Assembly (NCBI GenBank): GCA_963580285.1
Contig: OY757017.1
Coordinates: 16,198,848-16,262,847 of the forward strand
Reading direction: 5' to 3'
Origin: Lucinisca nassula
Lineage: Eukaryota > Mollusca > Bivalvia > Lucinida > Lucinidae
Length of the DNA: 64,000 nucleotides
Shown: piece after piece, positions 1 to 12,721 of the stretch
Layout of the letters: each line of letters opens with the position of its first letter
Numbering within the stretch: position 1 is the first letter of the stretch
Made by a program: the position numbers and the translations under genes
The notes under the pieces: model-generated
What the model was told of the DNA's origin: nothing
The model's database searches: none
What the model saw: only the letters and a program-made list of their open reading frames with translations

Positions 1-920
1 AAAAACTCACCGACACCAAAAAACTCACCGACAAACCAACTCGCCGACAGCGACAACTCACCGACACGACAACTCACGAACAAAAGGGATTAATTTCTAG
101 TCACATTGATTATATAATTCGGTTTGCCTGATGTATATAACGGGTCTTGGTTTTATATACACTTTCATTATTGAGAAAAATGGCGACATTTACGTTCATG
201 AAATCTCAGAGAGGAAAAGACAAAATCGTCTTCGAGGGGTACATTTACAAGTTGGATCGAGAAAGAGGGGCAAAATTATACTGGCTTTGCCATCTGCCGG
301 ACTGCACTGGGCGAATAATAAAAGACTCTGATGACATAAAAACTACAAAACCACACAACCACAGCCCTGATTCTGCGAGTATTGAGGTACGTTTGTTCGT
401 AATCCTTTGTACGTACATATCTATTCGAATCGGGTTAAGCGTGTTTGGGTTATTTCCCTTACTATGAAATTACAAAATTTGTTCATTTATGTTTGGGTTG
501 TTTCCCTTACTTGGACCAAACGTAAACAAACGTATTTTTTCAATTGTCTCCACATTTGCAGAACGTACTGAAGGGAAACACTTCCTTGACTATCTTGAGG
601 GCTTGGCACATAACTTCACCTATCATATTTGAAGAACTATAAATACGGTGAAATATCAGTAAATTATGGTTAGAAATGGTTAGAAATATGTTGCTCCAGT
701 CTGTCTATTTATTTTTCAATTACTAGAAAAAAAAACAAATAAAATTCCTTTTTATTAGGCATATTCTATTCTATTCACATTGTTTCCCAAAAGTTGTCGT
801 TCCTGTTTGTAACAAAGATGGCGACCGTTCGGAGTTAAACTTATTTTGACTTGGAAAACCAAGTGTCGGTGAGTGTCGCTGAGTGTCGATGTAAGTGTCG
901 GTGAGTTTCGTTGAGTTTTC
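1..920. mobile_element. Small inverted-repeat element carrying a FLYWCH exon
   Basis: Positions 1-86 hold several copies of CTCACCGACA and variants. Positions 861-920 hold the same motif in reverse complement (TGTCGGTGAG and variants). The two clusters therefore form degenerate, repeated terminal inverted repeats about 900 bp apart. The left end may extend beyond the window, so no target-site duplication can be tested. The interior carries one FLYWCH zinc-finger exon and no transposase. FLYWCH fingers are common in Mutator-like elements, so a non-autonomous MULE-type element is the best guess, but superfamily is inference. Confidence 0.6.
180..386 (+). CDS. FLYWCH-type zinc-finger exon (partial gene)
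   Basis: The frame from ATG 180 encodes about 69 residues with the FLYWCH pattern: an F-x-G-Y-x-Y strand, then YWLCHLPDC and a downstream HNHSPD, giving a C-x4-C ... H-x-H zinc site. FLYWCH modules bind DNA or protein and are frequent in transposon-derived proteins. A good splice donor (GAG|GTACGT) sits at 386/387, and a matching acceptor (TTTGCAG) near 561 would add about 28 codons in phase before a stop. Reading straight through instead ends at 467. No transposase core follows, so this is either a tiny stand-alone FLYWCH protein or a remnant captured between the inverted repeats. The start is the first ATG giving the whole domain. The domain call is firm; the gene structure is not. Confidence 0.65.
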
Positions 921-1320
921 ATTATATAAAGTGGGGTTTAAGTGGTCTTCATTTTACGAACATGTTCACGTGATGCATAAATACATTAAAAAAAATAAAA
1001 TCAGAATGAGCTGGTTCTAAATATTACCATCAATCAACGTATTGAGCAATAAATAAGTTTTAGATAAATAAATAAATCGTAAATAAATAAATTACGATAA
1101 CACATCCGTGCGGCTTAGTAGGGTATTATTGATATCTAAAAAACAACAACACAAAAAAACAGTTATTTTGTTAATGAAAACTTATCGATACTCAAAACCG
1201 GTTCAAGAACATTTTTGCGTGGATATTGATCATGGGATCTTTTCTACGGTCATTCTCTCCCTTCCGCTGATTCAAGAAGGGAGTTATCAGACGTGACCTC
1301 TACTAATTATCCTCTTACGT
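921..1320. other. AT-rich intergenic with SINE and repeat fragments
   Basis: No gene is visible. Positions 1079-1140 match 12637-12690, so this is a dispersed repeat. Positions 1216-1292 carry the conserved central block of the tRNA-headed SINE family seen complete at 27838-28112, without its tRNA-like head. Confidence 0.5.
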
Positions 1321-1344
1321 ATATTGTAACAGATTATCTTTACC

Positions 1345-4000
1345 CCCTGGGTAGCTTTACCCCTGGGGGTAAAGATATCCCGGGATATCTATACCCCCAA
1401 CCTCGATATCTTGACCCCCGGGGTAAAGATATCCCGGCTGGGATATCTTTACCCCCGGGGGTAAAGCTAAACTGGCCAGGATATCTTTACCCCCACCCCA
1501 ACGTTTGGGTATAAACTATTTCTTAATACCCAATTTCTTCTTATATGTAAGTGAAGCAAGATAGTGGACTCGATGTTTCACTATAACATTTTTGTTTCAA
1601 TCATGACTCGGACTAAAGAACTACCCTTGGTAAGAAATACGACCATATTATAGAGGCAAATGATTATTTAATAACTTCTTCTTGTATATTTTATTATTCA
1701 AAATGTTGCTTATGACAATCTTTCATAATCTTGCATTATACCTGTCAGTTGTGAAATGGGTGGTGGTGGTGAGTGGAAAGGCGGGGGTAAAGCTAACCCG
1801 GCTGGGATATCTTTACCCCCGGGGGTAAAGCTAAACTGGCCAGGATATCTTTACCCCCACCCCAACTTTTGGGTATAAACTATTTTCTTAATGCCAAATT
1901 TCTTCTTATATGTAAGTGAAGCAAGATAGTGGACTCGATGTTTCACTTTAACATTTTTCGTTTCAATCATGACTCGGACTAATAGAACTACCCTTAGTAA
2001 GAAATATGACCATATTATAGAGGCAAATGATTATTTAATAACTTCTTTTTGTATATTTTCTTAATCAAAATGATGCTTATGACAATCTTTCATAATTTGC
2101 ATTATCCCTGTCAGTTGTGAAATGGGTGGTGGTGGTGAGTGAAAAGGCGGGGGTAAAGCTAAACTGGCTGGGATATCTTTACCCCATCCCCACTTTTGTG
2201 TATAAACTATTTTCTTAATGCCCAATTTCTTCTTATATGTAAGTGAAGCAAGATAGTCAACTTGGTGTTTCACTTTGCCATTTTTCATTACAATCATGAT
2301 TCAGACTAATAGAACTACCCTTAGTAAGAAATATGACCATATTAAAGAGGCAAATGAATATTTTAAAATTTCTTTTTGTATATTTTCTTATTCAAAATGT
2401 TGCTTATGACAATCTTTCATAATCTTGCATTATCCCTGTCAGTTGTGAAACGGGTGGTGGTGGTGGTGAGTGGAAAGGCGGGGCTAAAGATATCCAGGCT
2501 GGGATATCTTTACCCCCGGAGGTAAAGCTAAACTGGCCAGGATATCTTTACCCCCATCCACACTTTTGGGTATAAACTATTTTCTTGATGTTTCGCTTTA
2601 ACATTTTTCGTTTCAATCATGACTCGGACTAATAGAACTACCCTTAGTAAGAAATATGACCATATTAAAGAGGCAAATGAATATTTTATAACATCCTCTT
2701 GTATATTTTCTTATTCAAAATGTTGCTTATGACAATCTTTCATAATCTTGCATTATCCCTGTCAGTTGTGAAATGGGTGGTGGTGGTGAGTGGAAAGGCG
2801 GGGTTAAAGATATGCCGGCTGGGATATCTTTACCCCCGGGGGTAAAGCTAAACTGGCCAGGATATCTTTACCCCCATCCACACTTTTGGGTATAAACTAT
2901 TTTCTTAATGTCCAATTTCCTCTTATATGTAAGTGAAGCAAGATAGTGGACTCGATGATTCACTTTAACATTTTTCGTTTCAATCTTGACTCGGACTAAT
3001 AGAACTACCCTTAGTAAGAAATATGACCATATTATAGAGGCAAATGATTATTTAATAACTTCTTTTTGTATATTTTCTTATTCAAAATGTTGCTTATGAC
3101 AATCTTTCATAATCTTGCATTATCCTTGTCAGTTGTGAAATGGGTGGTGGATGTGAGTGGACAGTTAGGGGTGAAGATATCTCGGCTGGGATATCTTGCC
3201 ACCAGGAGGTAAAGGTAAACAGGCCAGGATATCTTTACCCCCAACCCCACTTTTGGTATTAACTATTTTGTCAATGCCAAATTTGTTCTTATATTTAACT
3301 GATAGTAGACTCATAATCTTGCATTATCCCTGTCATTTGTGAGTGGTGGTGGTTGTGGTGTGTGGAAAGGCGGGGGTGAAGATATCCCGGCTGGGATATC
3401 TTTCCCCCAGGGGGTAAAGCTAAACTGGCCAGGATATCTTTAACCCCATCCCCACCTTTGGGTATAAACTGTTTTGTTAATGCCCAATTTCTTTTTTTTA
3501 TATATGAAACTTAAGCAAGAAAGTGGACTCGATGTTTCATGTAAACATTTTTGTTTCAGTCATGACACTAATAGAACTACCCTTAGTAAAATATATACCT
3601 TATTATAGAGGCATATGACTGTTTAATAACTTCATTTTGTTTGTTTTCTTAGTCAACACCTTGCTTGTGACAATCTTTCATAATCTTGCATTATCCCTGT
3701 CAGTTGTGAGTGGGGGTGGTTGTGTTGGCGTGTGGCAAGGCGGGTGTGAAGATATTCCGGCTGGGATATCTTGCCCCTCCCCCGGGGGTAAAGCTAAACT
3801 GGCCAGGATATCTTTACCCCCATCCCCACTTTTTGGTATTTACTATTTTCTCAATGCCAAAATTGTTCTTATATTTAACTGAAGTAAGAAAGAGACTCAA
3901 TGTTTCACTTTAACATTTTTAGTTTCAAGAATGACTCTGACTAGCATAAAAACCCTTAGTAAGAAATGTGACCATATTATAGAGGCAACTGACTATTTAA
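1345..4000 (+). repeat. Plus-oriented arm of ~320 bp foldback units
   Basis: Seven or so head-to-tail units are recognisable by the recurring GGTGGTGGTGGTGAGTGG block near 1758, 2124, 2455, 2778, 3147, 3345 and 3710. Units differ in length (about 200-370 bp) and drift most towards 3100-4000. Confidence 0.75.
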
Positions 4001-4790
4001 CCCGGACATGCACATTTCTCAATAATGGAAGGTACATCTGATGTCCAATGGTTTATGGTTGACATTACGTTGCCACAAGCTAGCCTGCATGAATCAGGAT
4101 TTCACACCTCTACCATTGCTCATGGGTGGGGGTAAAGATATCCCGGCTGCGATATCTTCACCCGGGGGGGGGGGGGGGGCAAAATATCTCGGCTGGGATA
4201 CCTTCACCCCCACACTCCCAGTATTTACCCAAACAATCACACTTATACCATATAAGTTGCATGAATCAGTTTTTCACAACTTCTACCATTGCTCATCTGT
4301 GGGGTTGCAGATATTACGGCTGGGATAGCGTGACCCCTCCCCCAAAATCCAAGCACACTTCTCAACAATGGAAGGTACTACTGATGTCCAATGGTCTATG
4401 GTTGACATAACATTACCACAAGCTAGCTTGCATAAATCAGGATTTCACACCTCTACCATTGCTCATGGGTGGGGGTGAAGATATCCCGGCCGGGATACCT
4501 TCACCCCCGGGGGGGGGGGGGCAAAATATCCTGGCTGGGGTAGCTTGACCCCCACCCTACCTTCATTTCAAAAAACACAAACAAGCACACTTATACTATA
4601 TAGCGTGCATGAATCAGTTTTTCACAACTTCTACAATTGCGCATAGGTGGGGGGTGAAGATAGAGTGACCGCACCACACCCCAAATCCAAAACCCAAACA
4701 AGCACACTTCTCAACAATGAAGGTACTACTGATGTCCAATGGTCTGTGGTTGACATAACATCATCACAATCTAGCTTGCATGAATCTGGA
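4000..4790. repeat. Central spacer of the foldback: three ~330 bp units with poly-G tracts
   Basis: Between the two arms a different unit is repeated about three times: a block containing CTGATGTCCAATGGT...TTGACAT near 4038, 4381 and 4731, with GCATGAATCAG near 4089, 4260, 4430 and 4608. Runs of 16 G (4164-4179) and 13 G (4509-4521) adjoin the palindromic GC core. The orientation of the flanking 320 bp units switches across this segment. Confidence 0.7.
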
Positions 4791-7700
4791 TTTATTAAAT
4801 AATCATTTGCCTCTATAATATGGTCATATTTCTTACTAAGGGTAGTTCTATTAGTCCGAGTCATGATTGAAACGAAAAATGTTAAACTGAAACATCGAGT
4901 CCATTATCTTGTGGATGGGGGTAAAGATATCCTGGCCAGTTTAGCTTTACCCCCGGGGGTAAAGATTCCCAGCTGGGATATCTTTACCCCCGCCTTTCCA
5001 CTCACCACCACCACCCATTTCACAACTGACAGGGATAATGCAAGATTATGAAAGATTGTCATCAGCAACATCAGAAACGAAAAATGTTAAACTGAAACAT
5101 CGAGTCCATTATCTTGTGGATGGGGGTAAAGATATCCTGGCCAGTTTAGCTTTACCCCCGGGGGTAAAGATTCCCAGCTGGGATATCTTTACCCCCCGCC
5201 TTTCCACTCACCACCACCACCCATTTCACAACTGACAGGGATAATGCAAGATTATGAAAGATTGTCATCAGCAACATTTTGAATAAGAACATATACAAAA
5301 AGAAGTTATTAAATAATCATTTGCCTCTATAATATGGTCATATTTCTTACAAAGGGTAGTTCTATTAGTCCGAGTCATGATTGAAACGAAAAATGTTAAA
5401 CTGAAACATCGAGTCCACTATCTTGTGGATGGGGGTAAAGATATCCTGGCCAGTTTAGCTTTACCCCCGGGGGTAAAAATTCCCAGCTGGGATATCTTTA
5501 CCCCCGCCTTTCCACTCACCACCACCACCCATTTCACAACTGACAGGGATAATGCAAGATTATGAAAGATTGTCATAAGCATCATTTTGAATAAGAAAAT
5601 ATACAAAAAGAAGTTATCAAATAATCATTTGCCTCTATAATATGGTCATATTTCTTACTAAGGGTAGTTCTATTAGTCCGAGTCATGATTGGAAACGAAA
5701 AATGTTGAAGTGAAACATCGAGTCCATTATCTTGATTCACTTACATATAAGAAGAAATTGGGCATTAAGAAATAGTTTATACCCAAAAAGTTATCCTGGC
5801 CAATTTAGCTTTACCCCCGGGGGTAAAGATATCCCAGCCGATCACAGCCGGGATATCTTTACCCCCGCTTTCCACTCACCACCACCACCCATTTCACAAC
5901 TGACAAGGATAATGCAAGAGTATGAAAGATTGTCATAAGCATCATTTTGAATTAGAAAATATGCAAAAAAGAAGTTATTAAATAATCATTTGCCTCTATA
6001 AAATGGTCATATTTCTTACTAAGGGTAGTTCTATTAGTCCGAGTCATGATTGAAACAAAAATGTTAAACTGAAACATCGAGTCCATTATCTTGTGGATGG
6101 GGGTAAAGATATCCTGGCCAGTTTAGCTTTACCTCCGGGGGTTAAGATTCCCAGCTGGGATATCTTTACCCCCGCCTTTCCACTCACCACCACCACCCAT
6201 TTCACAACTGACAGGGATAATGCAAGATTATGAAAGATTGTGATAAGCAACATTTTGAATAAGAAAATATACAAAAAGAAGTTATTAAATAATCATTTGC
6301 CTCTATAATATGGTCATATTTCGTACTTAGGGTAGTTCTATTAGTCCGAGTCATGATTGAAACGAAAAATGTTAAACTGAAACATCGAGTCCACTATCTT
6401 GTGGATGGGGGTAAAGATATCCTGGGCAGTTTAGCTTTACCCCCGGGGGTAAAGATTCCCAGCTGGGATATCTTTACCCCCGCCTTTGCACTCACCACCA
6501 CCACACATTTCACAACTGACAGGGAAAATGCAAGATTATGAAAGATTGTCATAAACAACATTTTGAATAAGAAAATATACAAAAAAGAATTTATTAAATA
6601 ATCATTTGCCTCTATAATATGGTCATATTTCTTACTAAGGGTAGTTATATTAGTCCGAGTCATGATTGAAACGAATAATGTTAAACTGAAACATCGAGTC
6701 CACTATCTTGTGGATTTGGGTAAAGATATCCTGGCCAGTTTAGCTTTACCCCCGGCGGTAAAGATTCCCAGCTGGGATATCTTTACCCCCGCCTTTCCAC
6801 TCACCACCACCACCAATTTCACAACTGACAGGGATAATGCAAGTTTATGAAAGATTGTCATAAGCATCATTTTGAATGAGAAAATATACAAAGAGAAGTT
6901 ATTAAATAATCATTTGCCTCTATAATATGGTCCTATTTCTAACTAAGGGTAGTTCTGTTAGTCCAAGTCATGATTGAAAAGAAAAATGTTGAAGTGAAAC
7001 ATCGAGTCCACTATCTTGCTTCACTTACATATAAGAAGAAATTGGGCATTAAGAAATAGTTTATACCCAAAAGTTGGGGTGGGGGTAAAGTTATCCTAGC
7101 CAGTTTAGCTTTACCCCCGGGGGTAAAGATATCCCAGCCGGGATATCTTTACCCCCGCCTTTCCACTCACCACCACCACCCATTTCACAACTGACAGGGA
7201 TAATGCAAGATTATGAAAGATTGTCATAAGCATCATTTTGAATAAGAAAATATACAAAAAGAAGTTATTAAATAATCATTTGCCTCTATAAAATGGTCAT
7301 ATTTCTTACTAAGGGTAGTTCTATTAGTCCGAGTCATGATTGAAACAAAAAATGTTAAAGTGAAACATCGAGTCCTCTATCTTGTTTCACTTACATATAA
7401 GAAGAAAATGGGCATTAAGAAAATAGTTTATACCCAAAAGATGAGGTTGGGGTAAAGATATCCTGGCCAGTTTAGCTTTACCCCAGCGAGTAAAGAAATC
7501 CCAGCCGGGATATCTTAAATTTACCCCCGCCTTTCCACTCACCACCACCACCCATTTCAAAACTGACAGGGATAATGAAAGATTAGGAAAGACTGTCCTA
7601 AGAATCATTTTGAATTAGAAAATATACAAAAAGAAGTTATTAAATAATCCTTTGCCTCTATAATATGGTCGTATTTCTTACCAAGGGTAGTTCTATTAGT

Positions 7701-7997
7701 CCGAGTCATGATTGAAATGAAAAATGTTAAAGGGAAACATCGAGTCCACTATCTTGCTTCACTTACATATAAGAAGAAATTGGGTATTAAGAAATAGTTT
7801 ATACCCAAAAGTTGGGGTGGGGGTAAAGATATCCTGGCTAGTTTAGCTTTACCTCCGGGGGCAAAGATATCCCAGCCCGGATATCTTTACCCCAGCCTTT
7901 CCACTCACCACCACCACCCATTTCACAACTGACAGGGATAGTTGAGATTATGAAAGATTGTCATAAGCATCACTTTGTATAAGAAAATATACAAAAG
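4790..7997 (-). repeat. Minus-oriented arm (left part) of ~310-365 bp units
   Basis: About ten units are marked by CACTCACCACCACCACCC near 4999, 5206, 5514, 5874, 6181, 6488, 6799, 7165, 7535 and 7905. Each translates to a recurrent frame of about 62 codons that is a by-product of repetition. The segment 6184-7997 is closely matched by 9802 to about 11300, on the far side of the PLE insert. Confidence 0.75.
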
Positions 7998-9803
7998 GAG
8001 CTGAAACCGACCGAACTTTGAAGTATTGCTGAACCGCCTAGGAAGATCTTAGCCTGCCCAGAAAAAAGTGCTGCGAATCAGACTATTAATAAGGGTATGG
8101 ATTTTATAGATTTGCCCAGTATCTTCCGTGAGAGATCGGTGCTTTTTTCCATTCCTGCTTATTTTCAAAATACTGAAACACCTATAATTTGCTATAAATA
8201 TAACAAACCTGTTAGATCTATCATTTTTAATTTCAATAAACTTGTTTCAGATCTTGATATTGATACTAATACTCCTGATTCATGTGATTGTAAAAACTCA
8301 AAGTATTGCTATCCTGCTGCTGGTCATGTAATTACTGGCAATTTGAAAATTATTCCTGATTCTAGGATAAGGAATATAATTTCTAAAGGACCAAAATATC
8401 GGTTTCCTTCTAAAATTGATTTCAGTAAATGTAGAGATGAAATCGCTGCTTCCTTGAATGTATTCGGTAATAAATGGTGTAAGCGAGAGTATGTTGAGCA
8501 TAAAGCCCTTAAGGACTGGAAACTTAGCATTTTAAAACTAGTGAATAAACGCATTTCTTTCTATTCTCAAAATACTAACTTATTACCTCCTAAGCCCAAG
8601 ACGTCTTTACGTCATCTTAAACTAGGTATTCAAGAATTTCATAAGAAATTTGTTTTGGCCCCTGCAGATAAGGCCGCTAACAACGTCGTCGTTGTGTGAC
8701 GGCTCCACTATGTTAACACGCTTAAGCAGGAGCTTGGTGGTACTAAGGCCTATGAACTTCAGCCTTTAGCTGAAGAGAGAGCTATAGTAGATAAACATGT
8801 TTGTCTTTCAGCCACCAAGTTTGCTGTGTGTGTTAACGAAGGCCAAGACAAGCTTCCTACGCTATACTGGTTACCAAAACTTCATAAAAAACCTTACAAA
8901 GCACGGTTTATTGCAAATTCTAGCTCTTGCACTACCACTGAACTTTCTAAATTATTAACTTCCTGTCTTACTGCTATTAAAACGCATGTAATTAAATATT
9001 GTGATAAAGTCTTTGAAAGATCAGGAAGAAATCTGTTTTGGTCTATAATAATTCGAATGAGGGTTTAAATAAATTGAAATCTTGACATTTTCGTGCTTCT
9101 AGTCTGTCTACCTACGATTTTTCCACTCTTTACACTACACTTCCTCATAATCTTATAAAAGAAAAGCTTAATGATTTAATTGAATGGGCTTTTCACACAG
9201 AAGATTCTCTCTATCTTGCATGTAATGTCAGAAATGCATTTTTCACTTCTAAAGAGCATAAGAATTATACACTTTGGTCATGTCAGAAAGTGTGTGATGC
9301 CCTCAACTTTCTACTTGACAATATTTATATTAGATTCGGTACTAAGTTATTTAGACAAATTGTGGGTATTCCGATGGGTACTAATTGCGCACCTCTTGTG
9401 GCTGATCTGTTCTTGTATTGTTAAGAAAGAGACTTCATTTTGTCGCTTTCCATTGATAACCAATCTGAAATTATTGAAGCTTTTAGCTCTACTTCTAGAT
9501 ATTTAGATGATTTATTAAATATTGATAATACCTATTTGATGGTTTGATCAGTCAGATTTACCCCCTAGAACTTCAGTTAAATAAAGCAAATTCTTCTGAT
9601 ACCGAGGCCCCGTTTTTGGATTTACATCTATCTATTGTAGATGGATTTGTTTCGTGCAAAATTTATGATAAACGCGATAACTTTGATTTTGAGATTGTAA
9701 ATTTTCCTTTTTTGGATGGTGATGTTCCTCGTGCGCCATCCTATGGCGTTTATATTTCGCAATTAATTCGATTTGCTAGAGTGTAGTCATGTAACTGACT
9801 TCA
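7998..9803 (+). pseudogene. Penelope-like element copy 1, 3'-truncated and broken
   Basis: A near-identical shorter copy of the element at 14591. The frame opening at ATG 8097 shows PLE reverse-transcriptase landmarks: FVLAPADKAANNVVVV, then LPTLYWLPKLHKKPYKARF, the B-motif VGIPMGTNCAPLVADL, and the active site YLDD near 9505. It is dead. There is an in-frame TGA at 8697, a frameshift near 9055, TGA near 9085, TAA near 9421, and a one-base deletion after YLDD. The copy stops abruptly at about 9803 inside the region after the RT domain, at a TTCA shared with the foldback repeat. Losing the 3' rather than the 5' end is not what target-primed reverse transcription normally leaves, so recombination is likely. 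Confidence 0.85.
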
Positions 9804-12028
9804 CCACCACCACCCATTTCACAACTGACAGGGATAATGCAAGATTATGAAAGATTGTGATAAGCAACATTTTGAATAAGAAAATATACAAAAAGAAGTT
9901 ATTAAATAATCATTTGCCTCTATAATATGGTCATATTTCCTACTCAGGGTAGTTCTGTTAGTCCGAGTCATGATTGAAACGAAAAATGTTAAACTGAAAC
10001 ATCGAGTCCACTATCTTGTGGATGAGGGTAAAGATATCCTGGCCATTTTAGCTTTACCCCTGGGGGTAAAGATTCCCAGCTGGGATATCTTTACCCCCGC
10101 CTTTGCACTCACCACCACCACCAATTTCACAACTGACAGGGATAATGCAAGTTTATGAAAGGTTGTCATAAGCATCATTTTGAATGAGAAAATATACAAA
10201 GAGAAGTTATTAAATAATCATTTGCCTCTATAATATGGTCATATTTCTAACTAAGGGTAGTTCTGTTAGTCCGAGTCATGACTGAAAAGAAAAATGTTGA
10301 AGTGAAACATCGAGTCCACTATCTTGCTTCACTTACATATAAGAAGAAATTGGGCATTAAGAAATAGTTTATACCCAAAAGTTGGGGTGGGGGTAAAGTT
10401 ATCCTGGCCAGTTTAGCTTTACCCCCGGGGGTAAAGCTATCCCAGCCGGGATATCTTTACCCCCGCCTTTCCACTCACCACCACCACCCATTTCACAACT
10501 GACAGGGATAATGCAAGATTATGAAAGATTGTCATAAGCATCATTTTGAATAAGAAAATATACAAAAAGAAGTTATTAAATAATCATTTGCCTCTATAAA
10601 ATGGTCATATTTCTTACTAAGGGTAGTTCTATTAGTCCGAGTCATGATTGAAACAAAAAATGTTAAAGTGAAACATCGAGTCCTCTATCTTGTTTCACTT
10701 ACATATAAGAAGAAAATGGGCTTTAAGAGAATAGTTTATACCCAAAAGATGAGGTGGGGGTAAAGATATCCTAGCCAGTTTAGCTTTACCCCAGCTAGTA
10801 CAGAAATCCCAGCCGGGATATCTTAAATTTACCCCCGCCTTTCCACTCACCACCACCACCCATTTCAAAACTGACAGGGATAATGAAAGATTAGGAAAGA
10901 TTGTCATAAGCATCATTTTGAATAAGAAAATATACAAAAAGAAGTTATTAAATAATCCTTTGCCTCTATAATATGGTCGTATTTCTTACCAAGGGTAGTT
11001 CTATTAGTCCGAGTCATGATTGAAATGAAAAATGTTAAAGTGAAACATCGAGTCCACTATCTTGCTTCACTTACATATAAGAAGAAATTGGGTATTAAGA
11101 AATAGTTTATACCCAAAAGTTGGGGTGGGGGTAAAGATATCCTAGCCAGTTTAGCTTTACCTCCGGGGGTAAAGATATCCCAGCCGGGATATCTTTACCC
11201 CCGCCTTTCCACTCGCCTCCACCACCAATTTCACAACTGACAGGGATAATTGAGATTATGAAAGATTGTCATAAGCATCACTTTGTATAAGAAAATATAC
11301 AAAAGGAAGTTATTAAATAATCATTTGCCTCTATAATATGGTTATATTTCTTACTAAGGGTAGTTCTATTAGTCCGAGTCATGATTGAAACGAAAAATGT
11401 TAAAGTGAAACATCGAGTCCAATATCTTGCTTCACTTACATGTAAGAAGAAATTGGGGATTAAGAAAATGGTTTATACCCAAACGTTGGGGGCGAAGATA
11501 TCCTGGCCAGTTCAGCTTTAACCCCGGGGGTAAAGATATCCCAGCCAGGATATCTTTACCCCCGCCTTTCCAGTCACCACCACCACCCATTTCACAACTG
11601 ACAGGGATAATGCAAGATTATGAAAGATTGTCATAAGCAACATTTTGAATAAGAAAATATACAGAAAAAAGTTATTAAATAATCATTTGTCTCTATAATA
11701 TGGTCATGTTTCTTACTAAGGGTAGTTCTATTAGTCCGAGTCATGATTGAAACTAAAAATGTTAAAGTGAAACATCGAGTCCACTATCTTGCTTCAGTTA
11801 CATATAAGAAGAAATTGGGTATTAAGAAAATAGTTTATACCCAAAATTTGGGGTGGGGGTAAAGATATCCTGGCCAGTTTAGCTTTACCCCCGGGGGTAA
11901 AGATATCCCAGCCAGGATATCTTTACCCCCGGGGGTCAAGATATCCAGGGTGGGGGTAAAGATATCCCGGGATATCCTTACCCCCGGGGGTAAAGCTACC
12001 CAGGGGTCAAGATAAACTGTGACAATAT
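9804..12028 (-). repeat. Minus-oriented arm (right part) and terminal inverted repeat
   Basis: Six further minus-oriented units (marker near 9804, 10108, 10476, 10846, 11212, 11573) end in the outer terminal inverted repeat at about 11950-12028. Distinctive variants such as GATTGTGATAAGCAAC (9852, compare 6237) show this block duplicates 6184-7997, with one unit fewer. Confidence 0.75.
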
Positions 12029-12034
12029 GATTGC

Positions 12035-12128
12035 ACTAGAAAAGTCTGGATAGGTTAACTGACCGGCTCAAAAATGACATAAAAAAGTGTCGACTGGGCC
12101 ATTAAACTCCAATATAAACAAACAAAAG
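12035..12128 (+). repeat. SINE 3' tail fragment
   Basis: Matches the last 90 bp of the tRNA-headed SINE at 27838-28112, including the tail consensus GGCCATTAAACTCCAATA followed by A-rich sequence. The head is missing. Confidence 0.65.
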
Positions 12129-12158
12129 CCCAGTATACATGTAAATTCGATTCAAACG

Positions 12159-12201
<43 letters not shown>
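12159..12201. repeat. (TAA)n microsatellite
   Basis: About 14 uninterrupted ATA/TAA triplets. Confidence 0.95.
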
Positions 12202-12203
<2 letters not shown>

Positions 12204-12519
12204 TCAATTGGTACTCATTATCTAAATAGCACCAATACTCCATAGGAATAAAGAATGCACAGTAGTACCCATGACTCAATCTTTCCGGAAATAAGGTAAT
12301 CCATTATACCTTGCACGCACGTCCACTTATCTTCGGGCTTCCTGACGGTCAGTAGCCGGAACAGAATACACATTACACGTGTCATAAAAGCGATTATTCT
12401 CTTCTGCTTAAATACCCGTGATATTTTCCCCTGAGTGTATAAAACGTTGCTTATGGGCACAGAATCGCCAAATTGAAATCTTTCTACCTATGTTTTTGTG
12501 TTTATTAAGTCAAAATCAT

Positions 12520-12600
12520 GATCAAAACATAGGTTGTGTGTGCTCATTAGAACCACCTCGTTGAGGCGGTCCTACCGAGTACCCACAACCTATGTCTTGG
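12520..12600. repeat. Hairpin MITE copy
   Basis: A foldback with arms reading ACATAGGTTGTG and CACAACCTATGT around a GCCTC/GAGGC centre. It belongs to the palindromic family listed at 31413 and 35024. Confidence 0.65.
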
Positions 12601-12721
12601 AACAAGTTTTAAATAAATAAATCTTAACTAAATAAATTACGATAACACATCCTTGCGGCTTAGTAGGGTATTCTTGATATCTAAAAAAAAAAAAAAAACA
12701 AAAAAAAACAGTTTTGTTTGT

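Larger units (their letters stand above)
1321..12028. mobile_element. Giant foldback element made of ~320 bp units
   Basis: About 25 copies of a 310-365 bp unit lie in one block. Each has a palindrome-rich GC core (TACCCCCGGGGGTA, GGGATATCTTTACCCC) and an AT-rich arm. Plus-oriented copies occupy about 1345-4000 and minus-oriented copies about 4790-12020. The outer ends are inverted repeats of each other: about 80 bp starting ATATTGTAACAG at 1321 match the reverse complement of the segment ending at 12028. This gives a foldback architecture of 10.7 kb. No transposase is encoded. Short frames recurring in each unit are repeat artefacts. A PLE fragment (7998-9803) interrupts the right arm. Confidence 0.75.

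Noticed and set aside
4863..11636. Recurring 60-90 codon frames such as those starting MIETKNVKLKHRV in each foldback unit
   Set aside because: They recur because the unit recurs, cross palindromic GC cores, lack family features and appear in varied, broken forms. Repeat artefacts.
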